From positions 248,001 to 312,000 of the forward strand of contig VZTI01004115.1 in NCBI GenBank assembly GCA_013397865.1: a stretch of DNA of 64,000 nucleotides, written 5' to 3'. Origin of the DNA: Struthidea cinerea. Its lineage: Eukaryota; Chordata; Aves; Passeriformes; Corcoracidae. Position numbers and translations under genes: made by a program. Position 1 is the first letter of the stretch, and each line of letters starts with the position of its first letter. The notes below the pieces were generated by a model. It had not been told where the DNA came from, did no database searches, and saw only the letters and a program-made list of their open reading frames with translations. This document shows positions 1-10,700 of this stretch, in pieces.

Positions 1-266
1 AACCCTGAATCTCATCAGCACCTCGCCGCTGTCGTGGGGGGCCAGCTGCCCCAGGGCCATTGGGGTGCATGAGCTGCTGCAGCAGGCAGCAAGGCCTCAC
101 CCCAGGACGTGGTGGGTCTCAAGAGCTTATGCAGGATCACCATATTTCTCCCCAGACTTTTGGGATGTCATTGTTCCCAACCCTGTTCCTAGCCCTGGAG
201 GTACATGTGTGTGCTCCTTCACCACCTCCTGCAATGCTCATTATTTTACACAGCGCTTTTACAGGT

Positions 267-447
267 TGTCTTGGGGTGACTTTATGATGTGTATCCCCTA
301 TCGCTACTCTGTGCCCACCAACCTTTTCTGTGCCCACCAACCTTTTCTGTGTCTTTAAACTGAGCCTGAGAGGGACAGAAAAAAAAAAAACCAAAACAAA
401 AAACTTTTCAAAGCAGTTGTTTCAAGGACACGGAGATACACTCCTCA
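267..447 (+). mobile_element. 5' fragment of a retroviral LTR (same family as 36205-36787)
   Basis: The segment starts TGTCTTGGGGTGACTTTATG and follows the reverse complement of 36787-36640 closely, with a few substitutions. An A-rich expansion sits at 380-400. It then stops after about 180 bp, so the rest of the LTR is missing. A 19-bp unit (CTGTGCCCACCAACCTTTT) is tandemly doubled at 309-346 in this copy only. No viral gene is present. Confidence 0.75.
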
Positions 448-1092
448 ACCCATTACACAGGTCTTCTTATTCACCTCTGAGGAGTCCTGTCTCCTCACAC
501 AGTAAGATTTCACTCTGCCTCTTCCTTGCCTGTCTGTGACACTTCTCAGCTCTCACTGCCCTCTTTCAGCAGCAGGGCAACCTTGCCCCTGTACCATTCC
601 AGATGAAGGTCCGACTGGTTCATGTCATGGCTGTGACTGCATCTTCCATGTCCAGCTTTGACTCACTCCTAGCAGCCCCTAATGCCTTGTTGGCTGCTGT
701 GACTGTGGCTGCAGGCTGAGCGTGGGTCTGCTCATGGGAACAGGCTGCTCTGCCAGCAGCTCGTCTCTGAGACGTCACATGTCCCTACCCCGTCATCACC
801 TCACCTGCTCCACCTTCTCTTGGCATCTCTCCTCCAAAACTGTTGCTTTAGCCTTCCTCCCCACTCCCCTGGCATCCATCCCTCTCTTCTATTGCCCACA
901 GAGTGCTATGTCCCACCCTAAAGCTGAGCAGGTCCTTTCAGGAGAGGTCTGGCCTTGGACCATCTCCAGCCCTTTTGGAGCAGAGGGATGTCGAAATGTC
1001 CGGGGAGGTGGCAGCTTCTGCTGGGGATATTGGCCCTGCAGCACCAGGGCAGAGCTCTGGTTTGTGTGCTTTGGCTTCAGCCTGCAAGGAGG

Positions 1093-1168
1093 CTGTGAAG
1101 CCCCACACAGAGGGTGAGAGACCTGCTCTGCTGTGAAGCCCCACACAGAGGGTGAGAGACCTGCTCTG
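1093..1168. repeat. Perfect 38-bp tandem duplication
   Basis: Two identical adjacent copies, 1093-1130 and 1131-1168, each start CTGTGAAGCCCCACACAGAG and end in CCTGCTCTG. The absence of differences implies a recent slippage or duplication event. No coding role is seen. Confidence 0.9.
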
Positions 1169-3664
1169 CTCATTGCCCCAAATGCTCATGTCAATGTTTC
1201 TGCATTTGTGTTAAACACTCCAGTGCCGACTGGACTGAGCTGATAAAAAGTGCCACGCTTCTTGTCGAGAGAGGAATGTTGTTTTCCTGTGTCCTGCAGC
1301 AGGAGCTGATAGAGAAATATATTATGCAGTGTTTGAAGAAGGGTCTTAATTATTTTGCAGACTATGTGTTCAGACTTCAAATGCATTTTTCCCATGCCTG
1401 CCGTCTAATCTGGAGAACAAAAGGTTATGGTTTATAGGTCAGAGCATGACACCCATTGCGAGCACTCTGCTTTACATCCCAGTTATTCCAATCAATGAGA
1501 TTTGCTGAATTTTTTATGCTGTGCTGGGCTTTTATCTCTCTCATTTTATTGAAAAACTACAAAACAAAAACCAAAGTGAAGTCAGATGAATTCCTAAAGT
1601 CCTGTTGGCATAAAAATCTACAGGATCTTGAACAAAATAACAGTAGTTAAAAGCAGAACTGAAAACAAAGCGCCACAGAGAATAATTTGTGTAACAGAAA
1701 AACCACCTGCCCAATTACAATAGTGCCCATCAATCTACCCGACTGGACATATGTATAACTTATCTAGGAACTGTACAGGCCAGGCAGAGACCTAGGGAGA
1801 GGTGCCTTTGGTCAGATCATGGTGCCACTTCATGGAGAAGGGCTGGGTTCCATTTTTGCAGATTTTTCAGCCCAGGAAGGATGCTCTGGTGCTGGGCAAG
1901 CAGAAAGGGGTCATTTCCCTCGGCTTGGGGGCACCTTGTGCAACACAAACTGAGACATGGGAGGTGGGAGGTGGGCTCAGAGGGTTGGGAGGGAGAAAGG
2001 CCATGATGTGCCCGGCCCTTTCACTGCTGCCCCCAACCAACCTGTATCAGCAGGGTCCCCGCATGCTGCCCCAGAGCTCTGGAGCATGACAATTCCGAGG
2101 CATGCAGGGAGCTGATGTGGCACAGCGTTTTGGGAGCCCAAATAATGTTTGACACCAACCCCTATGGGCATGTAGAGGAGAGAAGCCTCTCTGAAGTCTG
2201 CCACAGAGGAAAACAAAATGAAACAGCGAATAAGAAAAGCCACATCCAACATCTAGGCAAAAGTCTTGGAGCCACACTCAGGGTGATAAATCACCAGCAA
2301 GACATCTCCCCTCCAGCGGCTGCAGTCCTGCCAATGTCTTTTTTTCAGCACTCGATGCAGTTACCTGAGAATTCTATTTTTTTTTTTTCTTGGCAAGAAA
2401 GAATTTATTTGACCAAACAATGATGCAGCAGCTTCTGCCGCCACTCTCGAGGCAGCGGGACAGTGCCACCCTCTGCAGCCCCTGGTGCAGCTGAGGAAGG
2501 CAGCAGCTCTGCATCCAGCCCGGTGGGAAACTGCCCCCTGCATTGCTGCGCTCGGGCAAGGTGCGGGGCGGCACCAGCGTGGGCACAGCGCAGCTGCTGC
2601 CACCAGATGCTTGCTGCTGGGTTGGTTTTCTTTCTTTCCTCTGTCCCAGCAAGCATCCCCTCTGGGGATGTGGATGGGCAGGCCAGATGGGCAGGTCACC
2701 AGCTTTTTAGCCTGAAGGACAAGGGATGGATTTGTCACAGAAAAATCTCTGTGCCTTCTTTCCCCTTCACCCCAGCAGTGTGGCACGGGGCTGCCGGGGA
2801 GCACACAATGCTTGCCAGATACACAAACGCTCCAAAGAACACTGACTGTCCCCTCCCAGCTCTCCATCAGCATTCAATAGAGCCTGTCCAATCTTGCTGG
2901 CTATGCCTCCAGAAAATCAGCTTGTTCCCTCTTCCTCCTCTTCCCCCTTTCCTCCCCTTTTCACCAGGGCTGCCCCGAAGGCAAATGCTCGGACCACCTT
3001 TATGTTACTGGTAAAGGAGGATGCAGTGTGGAAGTCTCAGTTAATTCTGGAACTGCTGCAGTCCCATCAGATATTGCTGCATTTNAGGCTGCTTAGGTGA
3101 CCTACTGCTTTGCATATCAATATGCTTCTTGCAGAACCCAGCGGAGAGCAGCTCCTAGCAATGTATATTCATTTGCAAGATGAGAGAAATATTCTCCCTG
3201 AACCGATGGAAACCAGGATGTTTCCAAGTTCAGGCTGAGCAGGGCTTCCAGCCAGCCTGGGCCCCCTGGGAATGGTCTTCTCTTACAGGTCGCTGAAAGG
3301 AGCCTGAGGAAAACACATGATTTCTCAGGAGGTTTCAGGCTTGCTCTCTGAGTGTCTGCTGTGCTGGGAAAATTATAAGGGGGCTGCAAATTACCCAAGG
3401 TTGAGCACCCCTGGGGGGAATAATCCAGGCACTGTAATACTACATATAAAATAAGCCAGGTAGAGGGGCTTTGTCAGTTCACTTTTCTCTCAGACCGGTG
3501 CCTCCCGGAAGGTGCCTGTCCCTGCCAGGGCTGCTCAGTGCTGGCCACAGCCAGGGTGTGTGACAGCCAAGCCTCAGGGCTCCTGGGCTTTGCCATGCTG
3601 GCACCGCTGTGTGAAGGCTGTGTGATGAGCAGCCCCGCTACCCTTGCAGTTGTTAGAGGGGAGC

Positions 3665-3677
3665 ATTAATATTTAAC
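3665..3677 (+). promoter_or_regulatory. HNF1-like site upstream of HGD exon 2
   Basis: ATTAATATTTAAC matches the palindromic HNF1 consensus GTTAATNATTAAC at 10 of 12 specified positions. HGD is a liver and kidney gene, so a nearby HNF1 site would be sensible. A TATA-like TATAAAA lies 220 bp upstream at 3445-3451. No exon 1 could be linked to either, so this is a weak call. Confidence 0.25.
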
Positions 3678-4701
3678 TCCCTCCCCAGGCCACGGGGCTG
3701 AACTGCTGGTCACTGCTAAAAAACACCTCTGCGTTCGCGCAGAGTTCAACAGAGCTGCTTCGTGCCTTCCTGTGGCATCTGAAGGGACTGTATTTACATT
3801 TCCTAGTGCAAAGCTAAGGTCTCTGTTATTCCTGCTTCCCTCATGTGTCTCAGGCTTGCTGCAGGGCTTTTCTCAGTGCTGCAGAGATGGGATCTGCATC
3901 CACGGTATCCTGTGGCTTTTAGCCATGCTCAGACCATGGCAGCTGTAGGCAGGGCAGGTATGGGAGGACATGTAGGTCTGTTCCATCCATGGGTCTCTTG
4001 GGAATTCACTGCCCTAGAGAGCCAGACAATCACCCAGAAATGAATTAATTCTCGCTTACTGCCATGGTGGGCAGTTCATGCCCAACTAGACAGTGCTTAT
4101 TTAGGCCAAATCAGTGACACAGTTCAACTTGGCTGTGTTTCCCTTCCTCCCTCATCCCATCTACATCCCGTCCTTTTCTTTGAGCATGGGGATTTATCAC
4201 AAGATGTGTCAACCAAATGATTCCCAGTTCCATTCCCCAAGAATCTGAGGACCCAGTGAACAAATTTGCAAGGCAGTCTGCAGATTTTGGAATATCCATG
4301 ATTGAAGCAAAGTCAGATTGAATGTGAATGGTGCTAGCACACATCCATGTTGGTGCACAGTTCTTCCTATCCATCACCCTGTTCTTCTTGAGTCTGACAG
4401 TCTATGTGATATTTGGGTTATTTCTCAAGTGCCTTGATGGAGCAGAATGTAGTCAAAATAGACACGTGAAGTTAGGAGAGCAATTCCTGTCTGTGCTTCC
4501 CAGCCCACCACACAGTTAGCTAATGAAGCAAATCTAGGAGGTGTGAAAATGGTCTATGGCAACATGCAAGCAGATACTTGAGAAAGTCTTAATGCATACA
4601 AAGAGCCTGGGAAAATGCATGGGAATGCAATGGGTGGGTTGTTTGGAGAGGTTTTGATTGTGTTTTCAAAACAGTGATGAGCTGTGTGGTTTATTTCACA
4701 G

Positions 4702-4773
4702 TACATGTCGGGATTTGGAAATGAACATGTTTCTGAGGATCCACGCTGTCCAGGAGCTTTACCAGAGGGTCAG
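4702..4773 (+). CDS. HGD: HGD exon 2
   Basis: The 72-nt exon follows a pyrimidine-rich acceptor ending in CACAG and precedes the donor GTACTG. It is phase 0 at both ends. It encodes 24 residues beginning YMSGFGNE and ending LPEGQ, the conserved N-terminal HGD signature (human residues 6-29). It was placed from the sequence because it is too short to stand out as an open frame. Confidence 0.93.
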
Positions 4774-7700
4774 GTACTGAGGTTTTTTTAAGTGCTTTAT
4801 CAAAATGCACTCTTGAGTGAATATCTAATCCCTGGGCTTCTTTTCATCGTAACATGTTTCCTTTCTCTCTGCCTCCTTGAAAATCTCCAGGAACCTTCTT
4901 TATGCAAGACTGGAATAATAAGATGCTGGCGGAAGTCAGAACTAAAGATTTCCATTCACACTTTCTATTTTTAAGTTATTTGTGAGCTTGCAACTCTCAC
5001 CTTGGGGGTTAATACTTGCCTAAATTACCTCTGCTCAGCAACAGGGTTTTTTTTCCTAAAGGAGTCTGCAATACAAGTGGCTCAGCCACACTGAAAAGGA
5101 AGCCACCAGCTCTGGATTAAACCAGAGCAGAATTTTGAAGATCAGCAGGGAGACATGCTCATGGAGGAGAGACAGCTTTCACAACCTCTGTAGGAATGGG
5201 GTTCAATGAAGCTGCCATACGAGCCTTTGGCAGGGAGCAGCTTCTTTGTAGGGAGGGGACATGAATGCCTGTAGAGCAGGCATTCATGTCCTGCTCTACA
5301 GGCAAGAGAGCAAGCTGAGAGATTCATTCTTAAAAGTAACTTCTGAATGTGTTTGATGAAAACAAATTATGTGGAGTTGTTCTGTTTTAAGGAAAAGAAT
5401 CACAACCCAGGTGGTCCTACCCTCTTGGTGCCCAGAGGTGAAAATGAAGCACTGAAGAGTTAAAGCTCTCTCACCTCCTTTGTGCTGGTCTCCTTCACAC
5501 CAGCACACATTTTGAGGCTGCTTGTGGCTTCCCTCAGATCTCCTGTAACCCTTTGGACTTGGATGGCAGCACCTCTCCTATGAAGACAGGCTTAGAGAGT
5601 TGGGGCTATTCAGCCTGGAGAAGAGAAGGCTCCAGGAAGAAGTTATAGCACCTTCCAGTACCCAAAAGGGGCTACAAGGGAGCTGGAGAGGGAATTTTCA
5701 CAAGGACGTGTAGTGGACAGGACAAGGGAGAATGGCTTTAAACCAAAAGAAGGCAGGTTTAGATTAAATATTAAGAAGAAATTCTTTACCATGAGAGTGG
5801 TGCAACACTGGCACAGGTTGCCCAGAGAAGTTGTGGATACCCCACCCCTGGAAGTGTTCTAGGTCAGGTTGGATCGGGCTTTGAGAAACCTGGTCTAGTG
5901 GGAAGTGTCCCTGTCCGTGGCAGGAGGGTCAGAACTAGATGATCTTTAGGGTCCCTTCCAATCCAAACCATTCTAGGATTTTATGACTTGGTGCTTAGCC
6001 AGTTACATCCCTTGGTGCTCCTCTTCACCTTCGGTGCGAAGAATTAAGGTCAAATGGAGACCTTTTCAACTTTTGCTTTTCCTGAGTTTTCTGGATTTCC
6101 CCAGTTCTGATCTTTCACATGTTGTGTGCCAGTGAGGACACTAACACACAACACAGGGACATGTTAAATGCATATCTGTGTCCCCTAGGTCTGCATGGCA
6201 GCCCATGGTGTGCTCACAAGAAAGACAAACTGCTGTGCTGATTCAGGCTGATAGCTTGGCTGGTACAGTGTCTTGTTTCTGAGGCTGGCTAGAAAAAATG
6301 TAAGATAGAGGCACCTTAAAACTGGAAGATCAACAGTGGTGGCTGCTGGTCTAAAAAGGCACTGGGCTGTGGTGGATGCACTCTTTGAGGATTTCCATAG
6401 CACACCGCTTACCAAAGCAGACTCCTCCAGCTCCTGGCTGAGGTACTCTCATCTGGACAGAGTGTGGACTGTATCAAAAGAGTTAATAGAAAAATCTGAA
6501 AACAAGTTAGACAAAAAAATCTTCAGTCCCGGGAGTGGATCCTTTCTCCGATGCAGTATTTATAAGACTGGCATCTGCAGTAGTGCTGGCTAAGTTAAAA
6601 ATTCCAAGGGCTATTTATTCCCCTGCTTCACTGCATACCCGTACTGACAAGATGGAGCTTGAGGGCTGGAAGCTACATGCACTCAGAGAGCTTTAGCTCT
6701 CCCCTCTGCCCACCTCTCAGGACAGGGTTTGATACCTTATGGATGGCTGGTCTGCTCAGCAGCAGGATGACAGGATGTTGTAGTAGACCTTGCAGGAGGG
6801 AGATAGGATAGCCAGTGGTGTATGACTGTCCCACAGGGGTGTTTCCTGCAGTTCTTGGGTGCCTTTGCTTCTTGCTGATCTCAGACAAATAGATGGTGGC
6901 CTACTTAGATCAAAATGCTTAATTTCTGTTCTCTAAAGAGCAGGAGTCTGTCCTCCAGTTATGAGCTCATAAGGGTTGCTAAAACCTGTGCTAGTTGTAC
7001 CCACGGCTCTGCAAAGGGGAAAGTGCCCCTTTTGTACTCCAAAGGAAGAGTCTCACTGTGCAGAAACCCTGTAGGAAGCAAAGGCTCCTACACAGGTCAC
7101 TCATGCTTTTGGGCAGCAAGCAGCACTGTCAGGAGGAAGCAGCACGACACTAAAACGCCTGCTCTGGGCGCTGATTCCATAGGCAGAGGGCAGGGGGAGA
7201 AGGGGGAATTCAGTGCATTCAGCTTTATCAGCCTTCCGGAAAGCCAGCCAGACGTGATGTTCTGGGGTAACCTCTCTGCACACTTGGTCTGAGAAAAGTT
7301 TGTGCTCAATACCAGTCTGCTTTGCAGTCTGTATCCACTGGGAATTATTTTCTTTTCCCTGATACTCCTGCTCCTAACCCTGTGGAGCACTGCCCTTGCA
7401 GCTTATTCTACTGCTGCCCCAGTGGCTGTGCTGACTCCTTGGGGCACTCTTGTGGCATGTGGGAATGGGGTTTGGGGTCTGGCTGGTGCCTCAGAGGAGC
7501 AAGAACATGCAAGTACTGGAGCTGAAGAACAGCCTCAGGACAGCACAGCACCCCATGGCATCAGCGTGCCAGATGCCCAGGTCAGTGCTCTGCTGGAGGC
7601 TTCAGAGCCAAGTTCCATGCCACTGCCTCTCACTCCTTGTTTTTCCTTCTCCTCCATCCAGAATAACCCTCAAGTCTGCCCTTACGGCCTGTACGCGGAA

Positions 7701-10700
7701 CAGCTCTCGGGCTCTGCCTTCACCTGTCCCCGGCCCACCAACAAGCGAAGGTACCGTGACCCCTGGCAGTGGCTGGGGGATATGGCACCTGGGGTGAGCA
7801 CTGGGGAGCAGTGGAGAGGCTGCCTCGGTGCCACCAGTGCTTTCTGCAAGCCTAGAAGGGTAAAAAACCTCTACTGTGCACTAGGAGAGGGACAAGGACA
7901 GAAGACCATGGGAGAGAGAAAGAAAAGGATTTGGTGGGGCAAGTGGGTTATGAAAATGTTGAGAAAGGAGTGATTGGGGTGGGAAAGAAAGTGGTTTTCT
8001 GAGCAAGGTGTGGAAGGGGGGGATGTTTACAGGGACCACATGGCCCCGAGTGGGTTGTGTGTGCTGTGTGAAACAACCCCGGGGTTTCAGCCATGATGCT
8101 CCTATGGAAACATCACCCCTGCCACTGGCACTGGTAAGCACCTGATTATTGAATAGAGTCAAAACTAAGCCTCTGAGAAAGACTCTTTCCTCCTAAGGGA
8201 GGTTCCTGCACACTGGTTGGGGCCAGTGTGCTGCTAGCTCAGTCTGTTCCCATTTTGGGGCTGCCCAAGGCCTCAGAAAGGTGCCAGGCACCCAGCATGC
8301 TCTTTAGCACCTCAGCAGTTCTGGGAACAGCTTGTTCCAGACAGCAACAAACTTCCCAGAGCTCTGTCCCGATTGTCATGCTCCAGCCACAACCAGATTG
8401 CAGAGGATGGGTTTCTCTTTTTGCTTCTCCCACTATGGCTCTTCTGTCCCTTTTGCTGCTTATTCAAAGAAAAGGAAAATGCACCATCTGAGATGCCTCT
8501 GCTCTCCAGGCTGGTCCCAGCTCTCAGTGTGCGTGGGAAAGGGATGAATCATTGTTTGCTGCACACAGTTGTCCTTGATGGAATTTTTACAGCTCTCAAG
8601 GGAGAGCTCCCTCCTCCCCTCTCCCACTTGCCCAAACTGCAACCACCACTGTTAACACATCGAAGGCACTGGCAGCCCTGCCTAGCTCAGGCTTTCCTGA
8701 TCACCTCTGCTCTCTCACCTGATTGAAAGCCCAGCTTCAGGCTTGGCTGCACTATGCAGGGCGTGTGGATGCTGGAGTGGCAGTGGTGGCAAGGTGCACA
8801 GCCACAGCAGGCAGCAAGGGAGGAGAGCGACGGTCCCAGGCAGTGACGGAGGCATGGGGGACCTCCTACAGCAGCAGGAAGCATCACATAAAACTTTGGG
8901 CTTTGCTGCATGGGCATGGCCAGCCAGGCACAGGATGCTACTTTTTTTAATCCATCCAAATTCAGATACAGGCTGTGACCTTTTGTCTCCAGAGAGCTCC
9001 TCTGTTCTTTCTGTTGGACACTGCTCGTCCCTGTCGTGTCTCAGCTGCTTTACAGCTGTGCTTAAACAAGCTTCTTTTTCCAACTGCAAGATTGCTGTAG
9101 TTCAGCCACAGAACAAGCTGTACCTTTATATTTTATATGCATATATGTGTGAATGTAGACATATGTAATTATACGTAAACACACATATAGACATTTACCT
9201 ATATAAAGCACGACATGTTTGTATTTAGAGTCTATAATAAAAGCCATGTCTCTGGAAACCTCTGGCTGTGAGCTGTTGTTTGACATTTAATTTGAATATT
9301 AATATTACTAATTTGATATTTAATAAATCTTTTGTTCCAGTTGCTACCCATGTAAATGTTATTCTAGGAGCTCAGTCAGTGAGCAGCTACCCAGAGGGTT
9401 TAACCTCTTCCCCAGGCTAATCCAGGTGTTTTCCTTCTTTGTAGCTGGCTGTATCGAATCCTACCTTCAGTTTGCCACAAACCCTTCAAACCTCTCGAGG
9501 AGGGCCACTTGACACACGACTGGGATGAAATTGAGCCTGATCCCAACCAGGTAACTATGCTGGAAGGAGCCCTAGTCCTGCCAGGAGGACAGTCAAATAT
9601 CAAAGTAATCAGAAGTGCAAAGGCACTGAGTTGCAAGAGGTCTGACAGGAGCCATGGGTTCCTGGGGGTCTGGCCAAGTGAGGAAGAGGGTCTTGTCTGC
9701 CACCTGTTCATTGCTCCTCACCATGGTCACCCAAGGAGGGACAGCCCTTGATGCTTGTTGCTTCCCATCTTGACAGATCCTTGTGCTGCTTCCCAGCACT
9801 GCTACAGTGCCACAGGGTTAGACCTGTGCTACCAGGCATCTCCCCTGGGGGCTCCTGTTGGCCACCTTTTAATCTGCTCTCTCTTCTCCTTCAGTGTCCC
9901 CCATCAAAATCTCATCATGCCCCAGCCCAGCAGGCAGAGCAGCAGCATGTCTCTGCCATCCATCCTCTCCTTCCCTGCACTTTTGGAGAGGTTACTGGCT
10001 GCCAGCCCGTTTCTCTGCAGCCCTCATGGGAAATCTCACTTCATTCTGGAGAGTCACACAGAGAGATGGCATTTGTCTTCCTCTGTTACGGCCTTGCCGT
10101 TTTCTTTAATCATGATTTCTTCCCTGCCAGCCCCAGAACATTTGGTGTTGCTAATCTGCTGCCATTCTCCTCTCAACATCATCTCATGGTCATTGGTTTT
10201 CACTTCTCTCAGGTTTTGCCCTTTGATGCATCCTGATTAGCTAATTTCCAGCCTCCCAGCAGCCTCACCATTTGTCTAAATAATCCCCCAGTTCTGCTGG
10301 AATATGTTTTCCAGCCAATGACCAAGGAGCAGTGACAGGCTCATATTTAAATGCCTTTGGTGCTCCTTCCCAGATGAAGCTCCAATGACTTCTGTTATCA
10401 CCTCATCCATCCTGGATGCCCTTTTGCACCCTACATCTGCCTTATGATTATTTATGATTACAGTAATTCCAAGATGCCCAGCTCTCAAGCCTCTGAAGCC
10501 ATTTACGTGTAGTACCTTTTTTGCCTAAGGAAACAGCAGCAAAGCTCCTGCCCACTCCCCCTTCTTCCACTTTCAGTGGCAACCACCAAACACAGCGGAG
10601 TTATCCTGGTAGTAAGTGGGAGCCACCTTCCTGCTTTCCTTCTTATCCTCTGTAGCAGAGCCAGAGACAAGGTTCAGTTTGTTGGACAAGACCTACTCTT

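Larger units (their letters stand above)
1..4701. other. 5' region of HGD: upstream flank and/or intron 1
   Basis: No exon was recognised here. Human HGD exon 1 encodes only MAELK and ends in phase 0, so an equivalent exon is hard to see. No ATG plus about five codons plus a good donor in the right phase stood out. Contents: an LTR fragment (267-447), a 38-bp tandem duplication (1093-1168), TATA-like and HNF1-like motifs (3445, 3665), and one ambiguous base at 3085. RABL3, the neighbour expected from mammalian order, was not seen. Confidence 0.5.

Noticed and set aside
2361..3014. Long open frames on both strands (170 and 183 codons)
   Set aside because: Both strands are open in a GC-rich, stop-poor stretch; neither translation resembles a protein family.
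3937..3958. ATGGCAGCTGTAGG as HGD exon 1
   Set aside because: The Kozak context is excellent, but the nearest good donor leaves phase 1 while exon 2 needs phase 0.
7302..7973. 223-codon plus-strand open frame around HGD exon 3
   Set aside because: Only 7662-7750 is HGD coding. The rest is intron read through both splice sites and resembles nothing.
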